64,000 bases of DNA from Tetrapyrgos nigripes (GCA_013368315.1 JAACJM010000042.1:62001-126000), one strand, 5' to 3'; positions 1-11,536 are shown, numbered from the stretch's first letter. A program made the numbers and translations. Notes: a model not told the origin generated them from the letters alone.

Positions 1-1244
1 ATTGAAGACAACTATGACAGGGCGTCTGACCACACACACATACCTCTTCCGTTTCGGTCTGAGTATCACTTTTCGCTTGAAGACCGAAAAAGAGACATTG
101 CTTCCCCGAAACTCCAGTCCCACTGGCCGGACTGTGAAGACCTGGGTCACCATCGACGTTCCTTGCTTCAGAATGCCACCACTTCCTCGTCTCATTCAAG
201 AGCTGATTCAATTTCTCGAGATCAAGTGTAGAATCGGACGCTGCACTGGCAGAAGATGATAGAGAATAAGTCATAATCCCAGAAAAAACAGTTGGCTTCT
301 GAGGGTGTAGTCTGTAAACAAATTCGGTAACGACACCGAAGTTTGAGCCTGCTCCTCTGATAGCCCAGAACAAGTCAGGATGTTCGTTGGATCTTGAGCT
401 TGAAGTTACAACGGTGAAATTGGGAAGAACGATGGTAACCTGTAAGAGCAAATTCGGAGCGCATCAGGATCTGGTTCTATCGAGCAGACTGCGAACGAGA
501 TACCTGCTCTAGATTATCAATGACAAGCCCATGTTCTCCGGTCAACCATCCAATTCCGCCTCCTAGTGTAAGTCTGGCGTGTTGGGGTTAGAATCCGAGC
601 AGATGCTGATATGCAACAAGTACTTACCCTCCAACTCCTGTCTTTGGAAAACAGCCGGTTTTAGTGCGATAGCAAATGATGACACAAAGACGAATAATTA
701 CATGGTTGACGGTTCCTCCAACCGTCGCCAGTCCGTATTTTATACTCTCCTTATCAACGTCTCTCCACACAGCACCTCCGCCAACGTATGCGAGTCTATG
801 AACCGGATTAAGACGATATCGACGACGAGTATAATTACAAGACTTCACCGACCTTTTCTCCTCGTCGACGCGGACCCCAGTAAAATACCTGCTCAGATCA
901 ATTACCATTCCTCCCTCGACTGAAGAAGCTCCCATATAACTATGCCCTCCTCCTTTTACTGTGAACTTCATCTTATTCGCTTTGGCGTACTTCATCGCCA
1001 TGACTACGTCTTCCGTGGTTTTGGGATAGGCGACGAGAGACGCATGACGAGATGCGTTGGTAGCCCAGCGGGAAATGGAAATGTCGTAGCCGGGATCAGA
1101 TGGAGTTATAAGGTCGCCTTGGAAGGAGGAGGAGCGAAAGGAGGAAAGGGAGAAATCGCGCGAAGGAGGACCTGGATTCGGAGACTTTTCCTCCGAGCTG
1201 TCTGTCTTGAACTGAAATCTGAGTTTTGAGGTGAAGAGATCCAT
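1..1244 (-). CDS. FAD-linked oxidase (BBE/PCMH-type), 3' part outside the window
   Basis: Flavin-dependent oxidoreductase of the berberine-bridge-like FAD-binding family; the substrate cannot be told. Exon 1 starts at the ATG at 1242-1244 and holds the PCMH FAD-binding start, with the covalent-flavin motif GGGHSYMGASS near residue 100. Later exons, joined across introns near 540-605 and 445-510, give GGLTLGGGIGW, typical of this fold, then VTIVLPNF and WAIRGAGSNFGVV. The reading frame runs to base 1, so the C-terminal substrate domain is missing. No signal peptide is visible, unlike many secreted fungal relatives. The position where bicovalent members carry a second flavin-linking cysteine reads TVNHTGVGG here, so flavin is probably attached by His alone (inference). 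Family assignment is firm; function is not. Confidence 0.9.
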
Positions 1245-2104
1245 GCAAGATGGCTTGGGCTTGAAGGTAGTCTGGCCCTTGGCTAAGGTTTGATACTCGT
1301 CTTTTAGACTCTTTCAACGTAGATATAAATATTCCAAGGACGAGTGGATCGGACCTATATGTTCTACGGAAGATGCGGAGAATTCGCGGACCAGTATGGC
1401 TAGAAATACACAGTTTTAAATCATGCATAGCTCGCATACCGTCACTCATGACTAGTACAGCTGTATAAGTTATACACTCATAGATGCTAAAGGAACCTCC
1501 CTTTGGACGTACTATCTCCCATTACGGATCACTGGTCAGCATATAATCCTTGGTTGGGGCGCAAACTTACGAGAGGTGGCAGCACTCTTCAAAGAGAATG
1601 AGAGCGGACGTTGAGTATCTTCAAATATGCATGGTGCCCGTGCCATAAGAGTCAGGGTGACTGAAGTTTAACAGATGTTCACTAAAGTCGAAACCAACGC
1701 ACCAGGACAGCCGCGTGACAGTCACGGTGACGCGGATTGATGGTCACGTGGATGATTTAGGGCTGGGTCTGGTCAAGCCACTGCAACGCCGATTGCTTTG
1801 CGGAAGACAGTTGCTGAACATGTACAACCAAAATGCCACTTTATGATATGCCGGGAAAATACAGATGAATTAGGTGTACTGAAATTCAGGAGGCGAATAG
1901 TTACAGTGGATAAAGATACATGACAATTACACTGATAATAGGGCCGGCGACAAGCTCCAGGATGATATGCAGATGGGTAAAATTACGAGGGACTTGAACA
2001 CAGACGTGGAGTCATAACCATCCAGTGATACTGGGCTGAAAAACAATCATTATTCCGAACCGCAATCCAGCGTCCTCACCAGAGAAGACTCACAATGATG
2101 AAGG
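1245..2104. other. Intergenic, no gene seen
   Basis: Upstream region of the FAD oxidase and 3' side of the next minus-strand gene. A CACGTG E-box core occurs near 1745 among several GTCACG/CGTGAC half sites. I see no convincing reading frame or repeat. Confidence 0.5.
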
Positions 2105-2821
2105 TCAAACAGAAAACGTCCAGAGAAGATCCATCGCGACATCCACCATCTCAGTACCGCACTTCTGAAACCGTAACCGGGAACGTTTTATAGACATGCT
2201 CTCTAAAATCCAAGCTGCTTGAATATCGGTGATTGGAGGTGTCGAGGATCTAGTGGCCTTCTGAAGGACAAGGAAACAAACCAGGAGTCAGGAACGGGAT
2301 ACTTCCGAAAAGGATAACAGTCGAAGCTCTCACTTACCTCAGGCTCTTCCGAAGACTGAATTCCTCGAGCACTTCGAATCCCTGGACAAAGCCTCCGATG
2401 CTTCAACCACAACCCAGGATAGTACTCGTTCCTCTTATCCAGCTTAATGTCCTTCTTGCAGCCCACACAAAATACACTTTTAGACGTGAGGCGAGCTGGA
2501 TCACTCCAGGGATCACTTTCAAGCGAAGCTTTCCGTTCGGCTTCGGTTCTGCAACGACCTTTGCGTTTACGAGGTCGGGATACACGGGGAGGAGGAGTAA
2601 AGTCATCGTGCTCGAAACTGCCGATGGGCCCGGGACCTTTGCGGCCTGGTCTTCGAGAGAAAGAGGGGCTGCTGCAATTGGATGGGGAACTCGAGCGTGA
2701 TGTTGAGTAGTAGTAGTCTTCGTCGTCGGAGTTGACTCGACTGAATAGGCTTCAGCAGGACCACATACACAACTATTAGAAGTACGCACCCCATTGACTC
2801 CCAAATTGCATGATTCGCCAT
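2105..2821 (-). CDS. Small nuclear-type protein with a CxxC...HxxxxxC motif
   Basis: Three exons (2821-2790, 2740-2338, 2260-2105) give a 196-residue protein with clean GT-AG introns of 49 and 77 bases. The N-terminus is acidic and Ser-rich, the middle is basic with the NLS-like stretch RPRKRKGR, and near residue 110 lies FCVGCKKDIKLDKR followed by YYPGLWLKHRRLC. That gives two cysteines and a His/Cys pair that could hold one zinc. From memory, short CxxC...KLD....YYPGLW..H...C segments recur in uncharacterised Agaricomycete proteins, so this is likely a conserved but unnamed family. A role in DNA or protein binding would be inference. The start is the only ATG that feeds the long exon in frame. 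Confidence 0.7.
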
Positions 2822-2857
2822 TGGTATTTCACAAAGTACTGCCAGGTTGGACGAGTA

Positions 2858-3250
2858 ATGGACGACGACTTCAAGCAGAGAGGTAGATGGTTGGAAGTAT
2901 CGGAGAATATTAGTATCGAGCCAAATACCCCAGGAGACGTTTATATGGAGGTAAATGGACCATCCTTAGGCGTCGAACAAAGACCACGTGAGTGCGTTCT
3001 TGTCTTGTTATCCTTTGTTCGGGTGGAGATGTCTTACATTGTTCAAAGATCGCCGACCGAGAGGTTATCAGGAACAGAGACCAAGCCTTTTGACAATGAT
3101 CAAGAGGACAATTGTGAGTTGGGAGGTAATCGACGGTATCCAAGAACAAAGCACAAGGCAGCGACTGCCATGATCAGAAAAGAAACACTCAGAGCCCAAC
3201 AGATTGAGCTGAATCAATGGACAAGGATCTCGGAAGCAAGGAACAAATGA
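2858..3250 (+). CDS. Hypothetical small basic protein, divergent from the gene at 2105-2821
   Basis: Three exons (2858-2987, 3049-3113, 3158-3250) with GT-AG introns of 60 and 44 bases join into a 95-residue frame ending at the TGA at 3248-3250. The total is a whole number of codons, which favours a real gene. The first third is acidic (MDDDFKQRGRWLEVSEN) and the rest is Arg/Gln-rich. An alternative upstream ATG at 2810 would add 16 residues but overlap the start of the minus-strand neighbour by 12 bases. With the ATG used here, the two divergent genes share a 36-base start-to-start gap. I do not recognise the family. Confidence 0.4.
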   Translation: MDDDFKQRGRWLEVSENISIEPNTPGDVYMEVNGPSLGVEQRPRECVLVLLSFVRVEMSYIVQRSPTERLSGTETKPFDNDQEDNCELGGNRRYPRTKHKAATAMIRKETLRAQQIELNQWTRISEARNK

Positions 3251-3860
3251 GAGCGTCGGGCGGAGGCTGCACATACTAAGGGAGCTGGTATGAAGACTAG
3301 TGCGAAGCGAGACTAGACTGAGTGTAAGTAGCAAACATTGAGCAAACAACAAAAAAGGCATCATGTATAGACGCAACCACGTGACTGGCTAGCCGCTTAA
3401 CGACGCATATAGGTGCGTCTGTCGCAAGTCCGTCGTGAAGTACTTCAACGTCAAGCCATGAAACTTCGAAGAACGTCTAATAGACCCTTTGTGCACTAAA
3501 GAAGACTAAAGACCGAGAGAACTGAAACGCGAATATACTCAGAATCCAACCTTTAAAAGACAAGATCGCACAAAAACCTAAAGTCCTGAAACTGAAAGGA
3601 GCTCTACCTTCATCGCGCGTTTGAAAGCTTGTTAATCAAGTACTTACTCTCACTTCTTGGGGAGACCTTCTATGTAGTCAGAGAGTGATAAGAATTTTTA
3701 TTTCTGGGAATAGGTATCGAAAAATGCAAAGACTAAAGCGTACAAATCTTTCAAAAGTGTAATGTAACAAGACAATCATCTCATCTACACAGTCAAGGTA
3801 AACACGATCCAAATTCCAACACTACAACACAACCACATAAACGAGATCACGCAGCAGTAT
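3251..3860. other. Intergenic, no gene seen
   Basis: The space holds the 3' side of the plus-strand small gene and of the minus-strand transporter, so transcription converges here. It is AT-rich near the middle with no supported reading frame. Confidence 0.5.
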
Positions 3861-6450
3861 TTAGTGTCCCGCTCCCTTCTCAAACACCGTGATACTCTCA
3901 ACCTCGTCAAAGTTGTAGAGAGGTGTGAGCTCGACCTTTTGTCTTAATACCCAGCGCTTGATCCAGTAGGGAAGGAAGACCTTGGCTTGGTAGGAAACGT
4001 GCTTGCGTGTAGGGACTCCGAAGACGTAGTCGAGTTCCTATGAGGTAGTAGATTGATGTCAGCAAACATTGCGACACTATGGTTGGATGTCAACTCGACT
4101 CACCTCCAAAGTACGCTGCTTAGTCTCAGGGAGTAGGAAGAAGATCATGACGAGCGCAACCACATTGAGTCCGGCATAGAAACCGAAGGCTGAGAATCGT
4201 AAGACAAATCGGTCAGCTCTTTCAACTAACTAAAGGAGTAATCATAAGCTTACCTCCAGTAGGTGATAGAGCGTCAAGCATTCTCGGGAAGGTGATAGAA
4301 AGGACTGCAGCCCATCCTAGACAAGTGGCAACGGCCCATGACCTACAGATACATCATATCGGTGAGACAAACTCCATCAACGAGACAAAGAGACCCACAT
4401 TCCCATCTCACGGTGGGTCAACGGGAAGACTTCAGCTGAATAAGCGAATGGTACGGGTCCTTCTCCCGGTGAATAGAAAGCTGGAATGTATCAAAGGTGG
4501 AGCATCAAGAAAAGGAATGTCAACCAACATCGTCAACACAACCCCAAAGCGGGAACGTACCGGCAAAGATGAAGATGAATAACGCAATGAGCGGTACCCT
4601 TGCAGAGTTGCCATCGGGGATCAAGAAACAGAAACCGGCAGCTAAAAGGGACCAAGCCATGTTAGGGAAAGTGAACAGCAGGAGATTTCTTCGTCCAAAG
4701 GTGTCGATGGTCTGGACGGCTCAAGTTCAGTATGAGGTTTTACTTCAGTGCATAGCGCAAATCACTCACCCACACAGCGGGGAAGGCAAACAAGAAATTG
4801 ACCAGTCCGAAACCCCAGGATGCAAGCAAAGCGTCCTTCGTCGAGTAACCCGCGGCAGAGAAGATGGAGGAGGAGTAAAACGCAATGATGTTGATACCTA
4901 GCGAAATCTAAGGACAAAAAGGATCAAGGAACAGTGCTTGTACATACCACACATTTGTTGGGCAATCATGACGACGAAGCTAGCAACGGTAGCACGTCTG
5001 ACACGAGGAACAGTGAACAGCTCGAGCAATCGAGTGAAGTAGTTGGAACCTAGACTAATTGTCAGCTTTTACCGAAATCCCAGACCATAATGACGCACCT
5101 TTGATAACTGCAAACTCCTCCATAAGCTGCCTGTGAACATAGTAAAGGTCTCTAGCAGCCTGCAGCTCCGAATTCCTCAATCTCTTGAAGCTTTTGAAAG
5201 CCTCGTGATATCGGCCTTTCTTCATAAGCCATCTGGGCGACTCCGGGCAGAAGTAAACACCAATGACAAGAGGAAGGGCGGGAAGGAAAGCCGAACCGAG
5301 TTGGAGACGCCAAGCAATTGCACCAACTCGGAAAAAGACAAGGTTGGCGGAGAAACCGAGGAAGATACCGAAAGCGGTCTGTTTGATGATGTCGTCATAT
5401 TAGTTTTCGGTGATGGACAAGAAAAGCGACAAGACGTACCCATAGCTGCCATGACATAACCAACCCACCTCGCACGGAGGCGGGTACGTTTTCAGCGGCG
5501 AAAACGGGAGTAGTGGTGGCTTTGGCCCCCATACCAATACCGAGTAGTAGACGAGTGACCTGAAGCCTCGTCAGAATCGCGTAATCATTGCAGATGAAGA
5601 ACATACGAAGAGCTGAGGCCAGGTCTGAGAAAGACCGGATCCGATGACACTCAGAGTACAGAAGATACCAGTGACGAAGATAGTTCCGCGACGACCCAAC
5701 AAGTTGTTTAGTGGATCCGTTAACCAACAGCCAATAGCAGCACACGCAAGGTATGGTCTTCATTCTGAATTGTCAGCGCGCAATCTTAGAATAATTGAAA
5801 TACCACTCACGCAGAGTTGATGACACCGACAAGCCATTGGTTCCTACTAGCATTAGGGGCACCAGGAGTGTCGTCGATACCGAATTCTTTAGGAAAAGAA
5901 AGATTAGCACCGTTAGAACCGGTCTGATCCCATCCTCTAGAACGCTGTTTAATGACATAATGACGACATTGTAAAGAGGAACGTACTGCACGGCAGCGGC
6001 GATAGAGCAGAGAATGACTGTGAAGTACAAATCTTTTGGCTGGTCCCACCTATCTGTGTAAACATCGTTGTTTGAGAATAAGAACGAGATGAGTATGCTC
6101 AAAGACACGCACGAGTAACTTCACGTCTGAGAATGGCTTTGTCACTCTCATCGAGTTCCGCCATGTTCTCGAAATCCTTTTGATTCTGCGCTATCAGAGC
6201 ACCTTTCTTGAAAACGGCGACGTGCTCGTCCAGCCCCTTCTCACGGGTGAACTCCTCCACTTGATGCAAAAGTTTCTCCTTAGGGATACCGTAAAGAGGG
6301 TTCTGGATCCTAAAATTTTCAAACGCAATTTGGTCACTCGTGACGACTCAAAGGAAATGAAGGACTTACTTGGCGTTGACATTGTTGACCAGAATGTTCT
6401 CTCTCTGTTCTTCAACGGAGCCCGCGTCGGCGACCTTCTCGGACGACATG
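3861..6450 (-). CDS. MFS sugar (hexose/polyol-like) transporter
   Basis: Multi-exon gene for a 12-helix major facilitator sugar transporter in the plasma membrane, probably proton-coupled uptake of a sugar or polyol. From the start [10 protein letters not shown] the cytosolic N-terminus runs about 100 residues. Family signatures follow in order: LGRRGT in the loop after helix 2, [36 protein letters not shown] after helix 6, QQMCGIN in helix 7, [18 protein letters not shown] and the C-terminal [15 protein letters not shown]. Introns are short and frequent. The ATG at 6448-6450 is the first in frame and the stop lies at 3861-3863. Context gives no clue to the substrate. A specificity closer to myo-inositol or lactose permeases cannot be excluded. 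Confidence 0.92.
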
Positions 6451-8784
6451 GTACACGAAGGGAGGAGGTGGGAGACACAAGAACGCCTTGCATTGACCAA
6501 CTCGACTTTTAAAGCCGGCCTAGAAGTTGATCGATCGGGGAGCAAATCTAGGGACAGACCCCAGCATCAGTATTTGATGGGGTATCAATTCATCTCATGT
6601 CTGGTGACAGTATTCCACCGGACTCTTCACTTTTTTTGACAGCCATTGGAGCTCCCGAGGCCTGGCCGCTCGATGAGGTGATTGTCTGAAAACTATACAC
6701 AGCAAGACTGTGCAGAGGTCCAGAGGAATGGGAATACGACCGACAAGCTCCGGAAAGTTGAAGGGATGCTCAATGCTCAATAACCTCCCCGTGTAAAATT
6801 TCAATTCAGTCTTGTTGGCTTTGCGTCCTCGGCTGGCATGCCCAAACTTGGCTCAGACAACCTTATTATCCAGCAAGGCAGCATGAAAGTCATCGGGTCA
6901 GGAATAGCTCCTTTCCTGACCATAGAATTTGGAGTCGTCCCATGGGGTGTTTCGGAACACTAGTAGATAATTGGAAGTTCCGACTACACCAGGGTTTAAC
7001 GTTTAGCGTTAACGCTTAGCGGTTAAGCAGGGTCCAGCAGGGTCCAGCAGGGTCCTAAACAATTATGCTCATCACAGTCCTCTCCCTTTCCAGTTCCGGT
7101 GTAATGGCGTGAGCTGGAAAGCACCCTAAAGCGCCGCGTAATCGGTAAGGCAGACTGAAGTTTGAACGCCACGTAGAACCGCAATAGAAAGGGGGCTTCC
7201 GACTTCGTCCAGTTTTCTCACATTCTCTGACAGTCGACTGCTCATCGTGTGCAGCACTGTATACGCGTCGGACCCGACCCTAGTAATAGAAAATGCGGGT
7301 TTGGTACAACTGGGGCATAGAGACGCGCCTATGTTGTGGAGAACCGGGAGAAATGTCCAATAGATGCTTGTAGCATCCGCCTGGAAGGTATAAGGAGGAG
7401 TAGAACTTCTGCTGGCTCGATCAAGCCAGACAAAGTGGGGAGTTACAAAGGAGTACTAGCTTACGTGGAGCGCTGATACATGATCATGGTGTGGCAACTG
7501 TGGATGTAAGGATCTGCACAGGGGGAAGAAACCCTTATGATCGCGGCTGATATGCGCACAATTTTTCTATGAAATTCTACGACGCTCCAGTCAGATATTG
7601 TCATTTGCATAGGAGACCAAGGTAGAAAAAGGATCGCAAAAACAAATCGCTGGCGTATTCTTTTCTTCATGTATGAATCCACATGAAAAAAAGAACACCC
7701 GATTTACCAGTGTGACTTGAGAGAGAGTTTCGACTTTTAAGTGAAATGATGAAGGGGTATCACAATTTAAGGAGATCATAAACCATAACGTAGAACATAC
7801 CGCCTTTCGAGTACAGGACGAAAGGGACCCAGGGACTCGACCGCCTCCGTGGCTCTCCGTGGACGCGGAGAAAATTCCGTAACGACTAACCAGGGTAATG
7901 TTCCTTGGAGCTTCCCCGTGGGACCAGTGCGCCATGCGGAGAAAACCGCAGCGCACGCGGCACGCCTGAATAGGCCTGAATCTCCCTGAATCCATCGCTG
8001 GTCTCGTTTTCAAGCTTCCCATCCTAACTTCAGACCAGGACTTAGGAAGGCTTGATGAGCGAAATGTGAGTCTAAGAATCAGATATGTAGAAAAGATTGA
8101 CTGAAGAAGTTCCAATGTTACGAGCATGCAGAGTTCAGAAGAGAGAGCGAGAGTTATCGGCAACACTGACTTACGCGGTGGGTAGGCGGGTAGGTGGCGG
8201 GCGTATGTATCAAAGTGAGAAACCCACCCCGCGGATCCAGAAGTTCCGAATCACTGATTGACAGAATGCAGTTTCTGTGAGAGCCTATGTACACGTTCCG
8301 GATCCTGGAAGCTCAAGCAGCAAAAGTAAATGAGTGTGCCCAAAGAAGTATATGATCCGTAGTGGTACGTACCTCCTAATCCAATGCAATCAGGTTGGCG
8401 TCGATAGCTTTTACAGTCGCTAGCATTACTTCAGGATGCCAGCCTAGCCCTAGTTCTGTAGTGAGCCAGAGGGGTCTTATAATTAAGTGCTGTATCCTTC
8501 AAAAAGGTCAAAGGCTGGTACAGTGCGTCGTTCCTCTCGTCAAACTCTAGATCCTTGCAAAAAATCCGAAAAGTTACGGAGATAACGGGGAAGTAGCTTT
8601 TGGCTATGGTTCCTGGGACTTGGCGGTCAAAGCAAGTTAATGCATACGCAAAGAAGCCTTAGAGGTTTCAAACTCTCCAATAGAAACTAAGGTACTTACA
8701 TATGTACAGTCGTCGTGACTCCTCAGAGCGAAAAGGAAATTACAGAGCTTCAGTGGCTTCTGCCCTAGCATGGATGAGTGAGTA
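6451..8784. other. Long gene-poor stretch
   Basis: About 2.3 kb without a supported gene. Around 6995-7062 there is a patch of nested TTAACG/TTAGCG half-palindromes followed by three tandem copies of a GCAGGGTCCA-like decamer. A 191-codon open frame on the minus strand (7591-8166) has no early ATG and no recognisable domain. The region reads as intergenic or decayed mobile DNA. Confidence 0.5.
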
Positions 8785-8927
8785 CAGTAAACTCCCTCTT
8801 AATCCATACTCCACTTAATGCATAGATTTTTGTACGACGAAACCCACTTTTACCTGCCAAAGTCGTCTCTCTTAATGAATAGCTTTTGGCCTCGACCGAG
8901 GGGTATGCACTAAGAGGGAGTTTACTG
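8785..8927. mobile_element. MITE with 28-base terminal inverted repeats and TA target duplication
   Basis: A 143-base element starts with CAGTAAACTCCCTCTTA and ends with its exact reverse complement. The inverted repeat extends to about 28 bases with three mismatches. It is flanked on both sides by TA (8783-8784 and 8928-8929). Inside are further CTTAATG-ATAG motifs in subterminal position. TA target duplication and a 5'-CAG terminus point to the Tc1/mariner-pogo superfamily. The element is too short to encode a transposase, so it is non-autonomous. Confidence 0.85.
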
Positions 8928-9077
8928 TATATGCAATATACTTAGCCGAGCCGAAGCAGCTGTGGAGCATTGAAGCCAGGCCCCAGAAGCACTCGAGGAT
9001 CAGAGTGAACCCTGTCACCTGTATGTTGAAGCTGTAGTTGAGCTGTAGACACACAAGATCAAATACAATGATACAAT

Positions 9078-9090
9078 GACAGATCCAACC
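9078..9090 (+). repeat. 13-base direct repeat, left copy (candidate target-site duplication)
   Basis: GACAGATCCAACC here is identical to 10816-10828. The pair brackets a 1.7-kb block that ends in an A-rich tail, as expected of a retroposed element. Confidence 0.6.
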
Positions 9091-10815
9091 GGCGTCTTCG
9101 GTGTGGAACACACTGAGACGGATAGGCGTATTGGGTCGGTCTCTTTCCCAAAAGACATCACCAACACATGGCGCACCCTTTGAGGGGGCCTTCTGGTCAA
9201 CACAGGCCAGTATGTGACGACTCGAACTAGTGATCGCTGCCTTACAAGCAGTCAAGATCACCCCATCATGGGAGGAATCTTAGATTCCGGGGGATTAGCC
9301 CATCATAGCTGCCTCTGTGTTATGCAGAGAGAAAGTACCAAGTGGGTTAGGGCGTGAGAAACTGGGCGTCCATCATTCGAGCACAATGTGCTGGAAGTTT
9401 GCTTAGGAACCTGGGAAGGTATCCAACGCACGCGTTAGTCACGGGAACCTGAATGGCACTCTATGACCTCCGTAACACTGGCCAGCTTTACGCGCTGACG
9501 CTATAAGTAACCTTCGGGTGAAACTAAGCCAGTAGTTCCCCCGGTCGCTGGGTCCGGGCAGCGATTAGACACAGTCCTCTTTGCTGAGTTGGGCAAAGTC
9601 GAAGTCGCTTTCGAGATCGCACGGTCTCCTTTTGAGACCGTGGCTAAAGAACAATGCAGGGACTGGATAAAAACCATCCGACTCCGAGGGGGCTGTTAAC
9701 CCTCGACGAGACAGGACACCTGCCCCTGGCCTAACACGCTGGGTTGGTTAGTCGTTGCAGAGTGGAGTTAACAACTCCAGGATCTGAAACATCCTAACAG
9801 GCTCTGCGCGGCGAGACAGAGACTACTGTAAACTGCTCCCTACGCCTCACGGCATAAGTAAAGCGTCTGCAGTGGTGCCGGAAATGTGCGCAAGCACGCG
9901 AGCGGCGGCGGACTGGTGCAAATCACCATATCCGGCCCGAGAGATCATATCCTCTGTCCGTGCATGGAATCGACATGCATGTAAGTTGTTACCACGTCAG
10001 TTTTACCTCTTGACTGGAGGCTGCGTCGGATTGACCGAGGAGCATAAGTAGCTGAGGATAAGGAGCTGGCAAGAAATACGGGGGACGATCCCGAATCCCT
10101 GCCAACCACCTACCAGTTACGAGGGTTTGCCAAAGAGAAGTAGAACAAGTCTGCACTTCACTCTGTGTTACAGGCGAAGGGGGGATGGGTGCCCCGGGAT
10201 CGACCTGATAGACCTCTGTAACTCTGCTTTCTCCACGGCAAATAACCACCGCTTTCCCACCTCGGTTGTTAAAATGCGAAGGGGCATTTAGACTATTTTG
10301 GTTTCAGCCAATTTGGCCTACTTATCCCGCCTACCACGAAAAGGTAAAGTCTTGGGTGGCCGCAAGGCCATCCTTAAGACGGGCATGGGACCGTCTCACT
10401 CATGCTGCCCATACGCAATGCAGACCTTGCTCGGCGATGCATCCGTGAAGGATTGTCTGTCTTCGGAGTCAAATGCCGGTTCTCCGTCTATCGTCCTCAG
10501 AGAACTGGAAGTCAGACTAGGTAATTTTGGATTCTTGTACAGGACTAAAAAGCTCTTTACTCGTATTACTGGCACCCACTCCCCGTCACCCATCCGTATA
10601 ACCTCTCACCATAAACCCCCCACCTCAACTTTTCAGTCCGGTACAACCATCCAATAAACCAAACCTCGGAGTGGACTTATTATTTATAGTACAGTACCTG
10701 GCTCAGTACAAGGGGTCTTATACTTACTGTAGGTACATAGGTCCCGTCATCTTGGCACTAAGTCTTGCCTGCTAGACATTAAATAAAGAGTTAAAATTTT
10801 AAAAAATAAAGAAAA
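9091..10815 (+). mobile_element. Non-coding retroelement-like block with strong RNA hairpins and A-rich 3' end
   Basis: A block of 1,725 bases lies between two copies of a 13-base repeat. Its right end is an A-rich tail (about 10780-10815) directly before the second copy, the arrangement left by LINE-type target-primed reverse transcription. No reverse transcriptase frame is present, so this would be a deletion derivative or a SINE-like passenger. Positions 9540-9930 can fold into many hairpins: 9-base stem 9620-9628/9634-9642, 6-base stem 9764-9769/9773-9778, 5-base stem 9546-9550/9559-9563, a GCAA tetraloop at 9886-9897, and 9914-9918/9924-9928. The strand is taken from the tail. A structured ncRNA gene unrelated to transposition is an alternative. 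Confidence 0.5.
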
Positions 10816-10828
10816 GACAGATCCAACC
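10816..10828 (+). repeat. 13-base direct repeat, right copy (candidate target-site duplication)
   Basis: Exact copy of 9078-9090, directly after the A-rich tail of the intervening block. Confidence 0.6.
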
Positions 10829-11536
10829 TGACGCAGTTGTAAACATCCAGAGAAAGCCGTCACCATAGGTGTTCTTAGCCATGGGAGATCTTGGACTTGA
10901 AGGAAAGTGACGACGTCCAGCATACGCGTAACAGTGTATCATACCGCGATGTGGCCCCATCCAAGCTGCATACCACAAGTGGGCAATGGAATGACCGGTT
11001 ACTTACTATAGGTTTTGCAAGTAGGCTCGGTTTCAGCCGTTCTTTTCGCGCTATTGTTGGGAGGCAACTTGCAAGTCATAATTCGATCTCCGCTGTCTCG
11101 TTCTCGCTTAGCTTGCCGACCAACAGACTGGCTTGCGAGTCTAGTTTGCAAGGCCTACATGATGGTCGACTCGATAAATCAGAATGACAAATTCACGTGC
11201 CCGTTTGGTTCAAATATTTTTGACGCGCTTCACAAGTGGCGGATGCGCGTCAAAAATTAAATTCATTTTCATTCTCTCTCTTGACAACCACCATCTTGCC
11301 TTTGCTGGCCACTGTCCCAAGGCGTTTTCTTCTTACCTTCTATACTTACTTTCTTTTGCCGAAACGCTGTAAACGCTATTTGTCTTTACGAGTGCTTTGG
11401 GATCCCGGATACCAAGTTTCGCCTGGTGACTCTCTTCCGCTTCGAGTTCAACGTGTGGCCTTCTCTCTGGCAGAGAGATCTAGAGCGTTCTGGTCAGCAT
11501 ATTTGCAATAAACTTGGTTAGGCTTGTTATGATTTG
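10829..11536. other. Intergenic, upstream of the gene at 11537
   Basis: Several overlapping open frames occur but none has a domain or a consistent intron pattern. This is probably promoter and leader of the plus-strand gene that follows. Confidence 0.4.

Noticed and set aside
6990..7065. Interstitial telomere repeat
   Set aside because: The motif is TTAACG/TTAGCG in mixed orientation, not a tandem TTAGGG array.
7591..8166. 191-codon minus-strand open frame in the gene-poor region
   Set aside because: It opens at a GTG, has no recognisable domain or splice logic, and one frame of this length is expected by chance in 64 kb on six frames.
9540..9930. Possible group I intron or known ribozyme
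   Set aside because: Hairpins are many, but I could not place the conserved P3/P7 core segments or any other known ribozyme signature, and no split gene surrounds the block.
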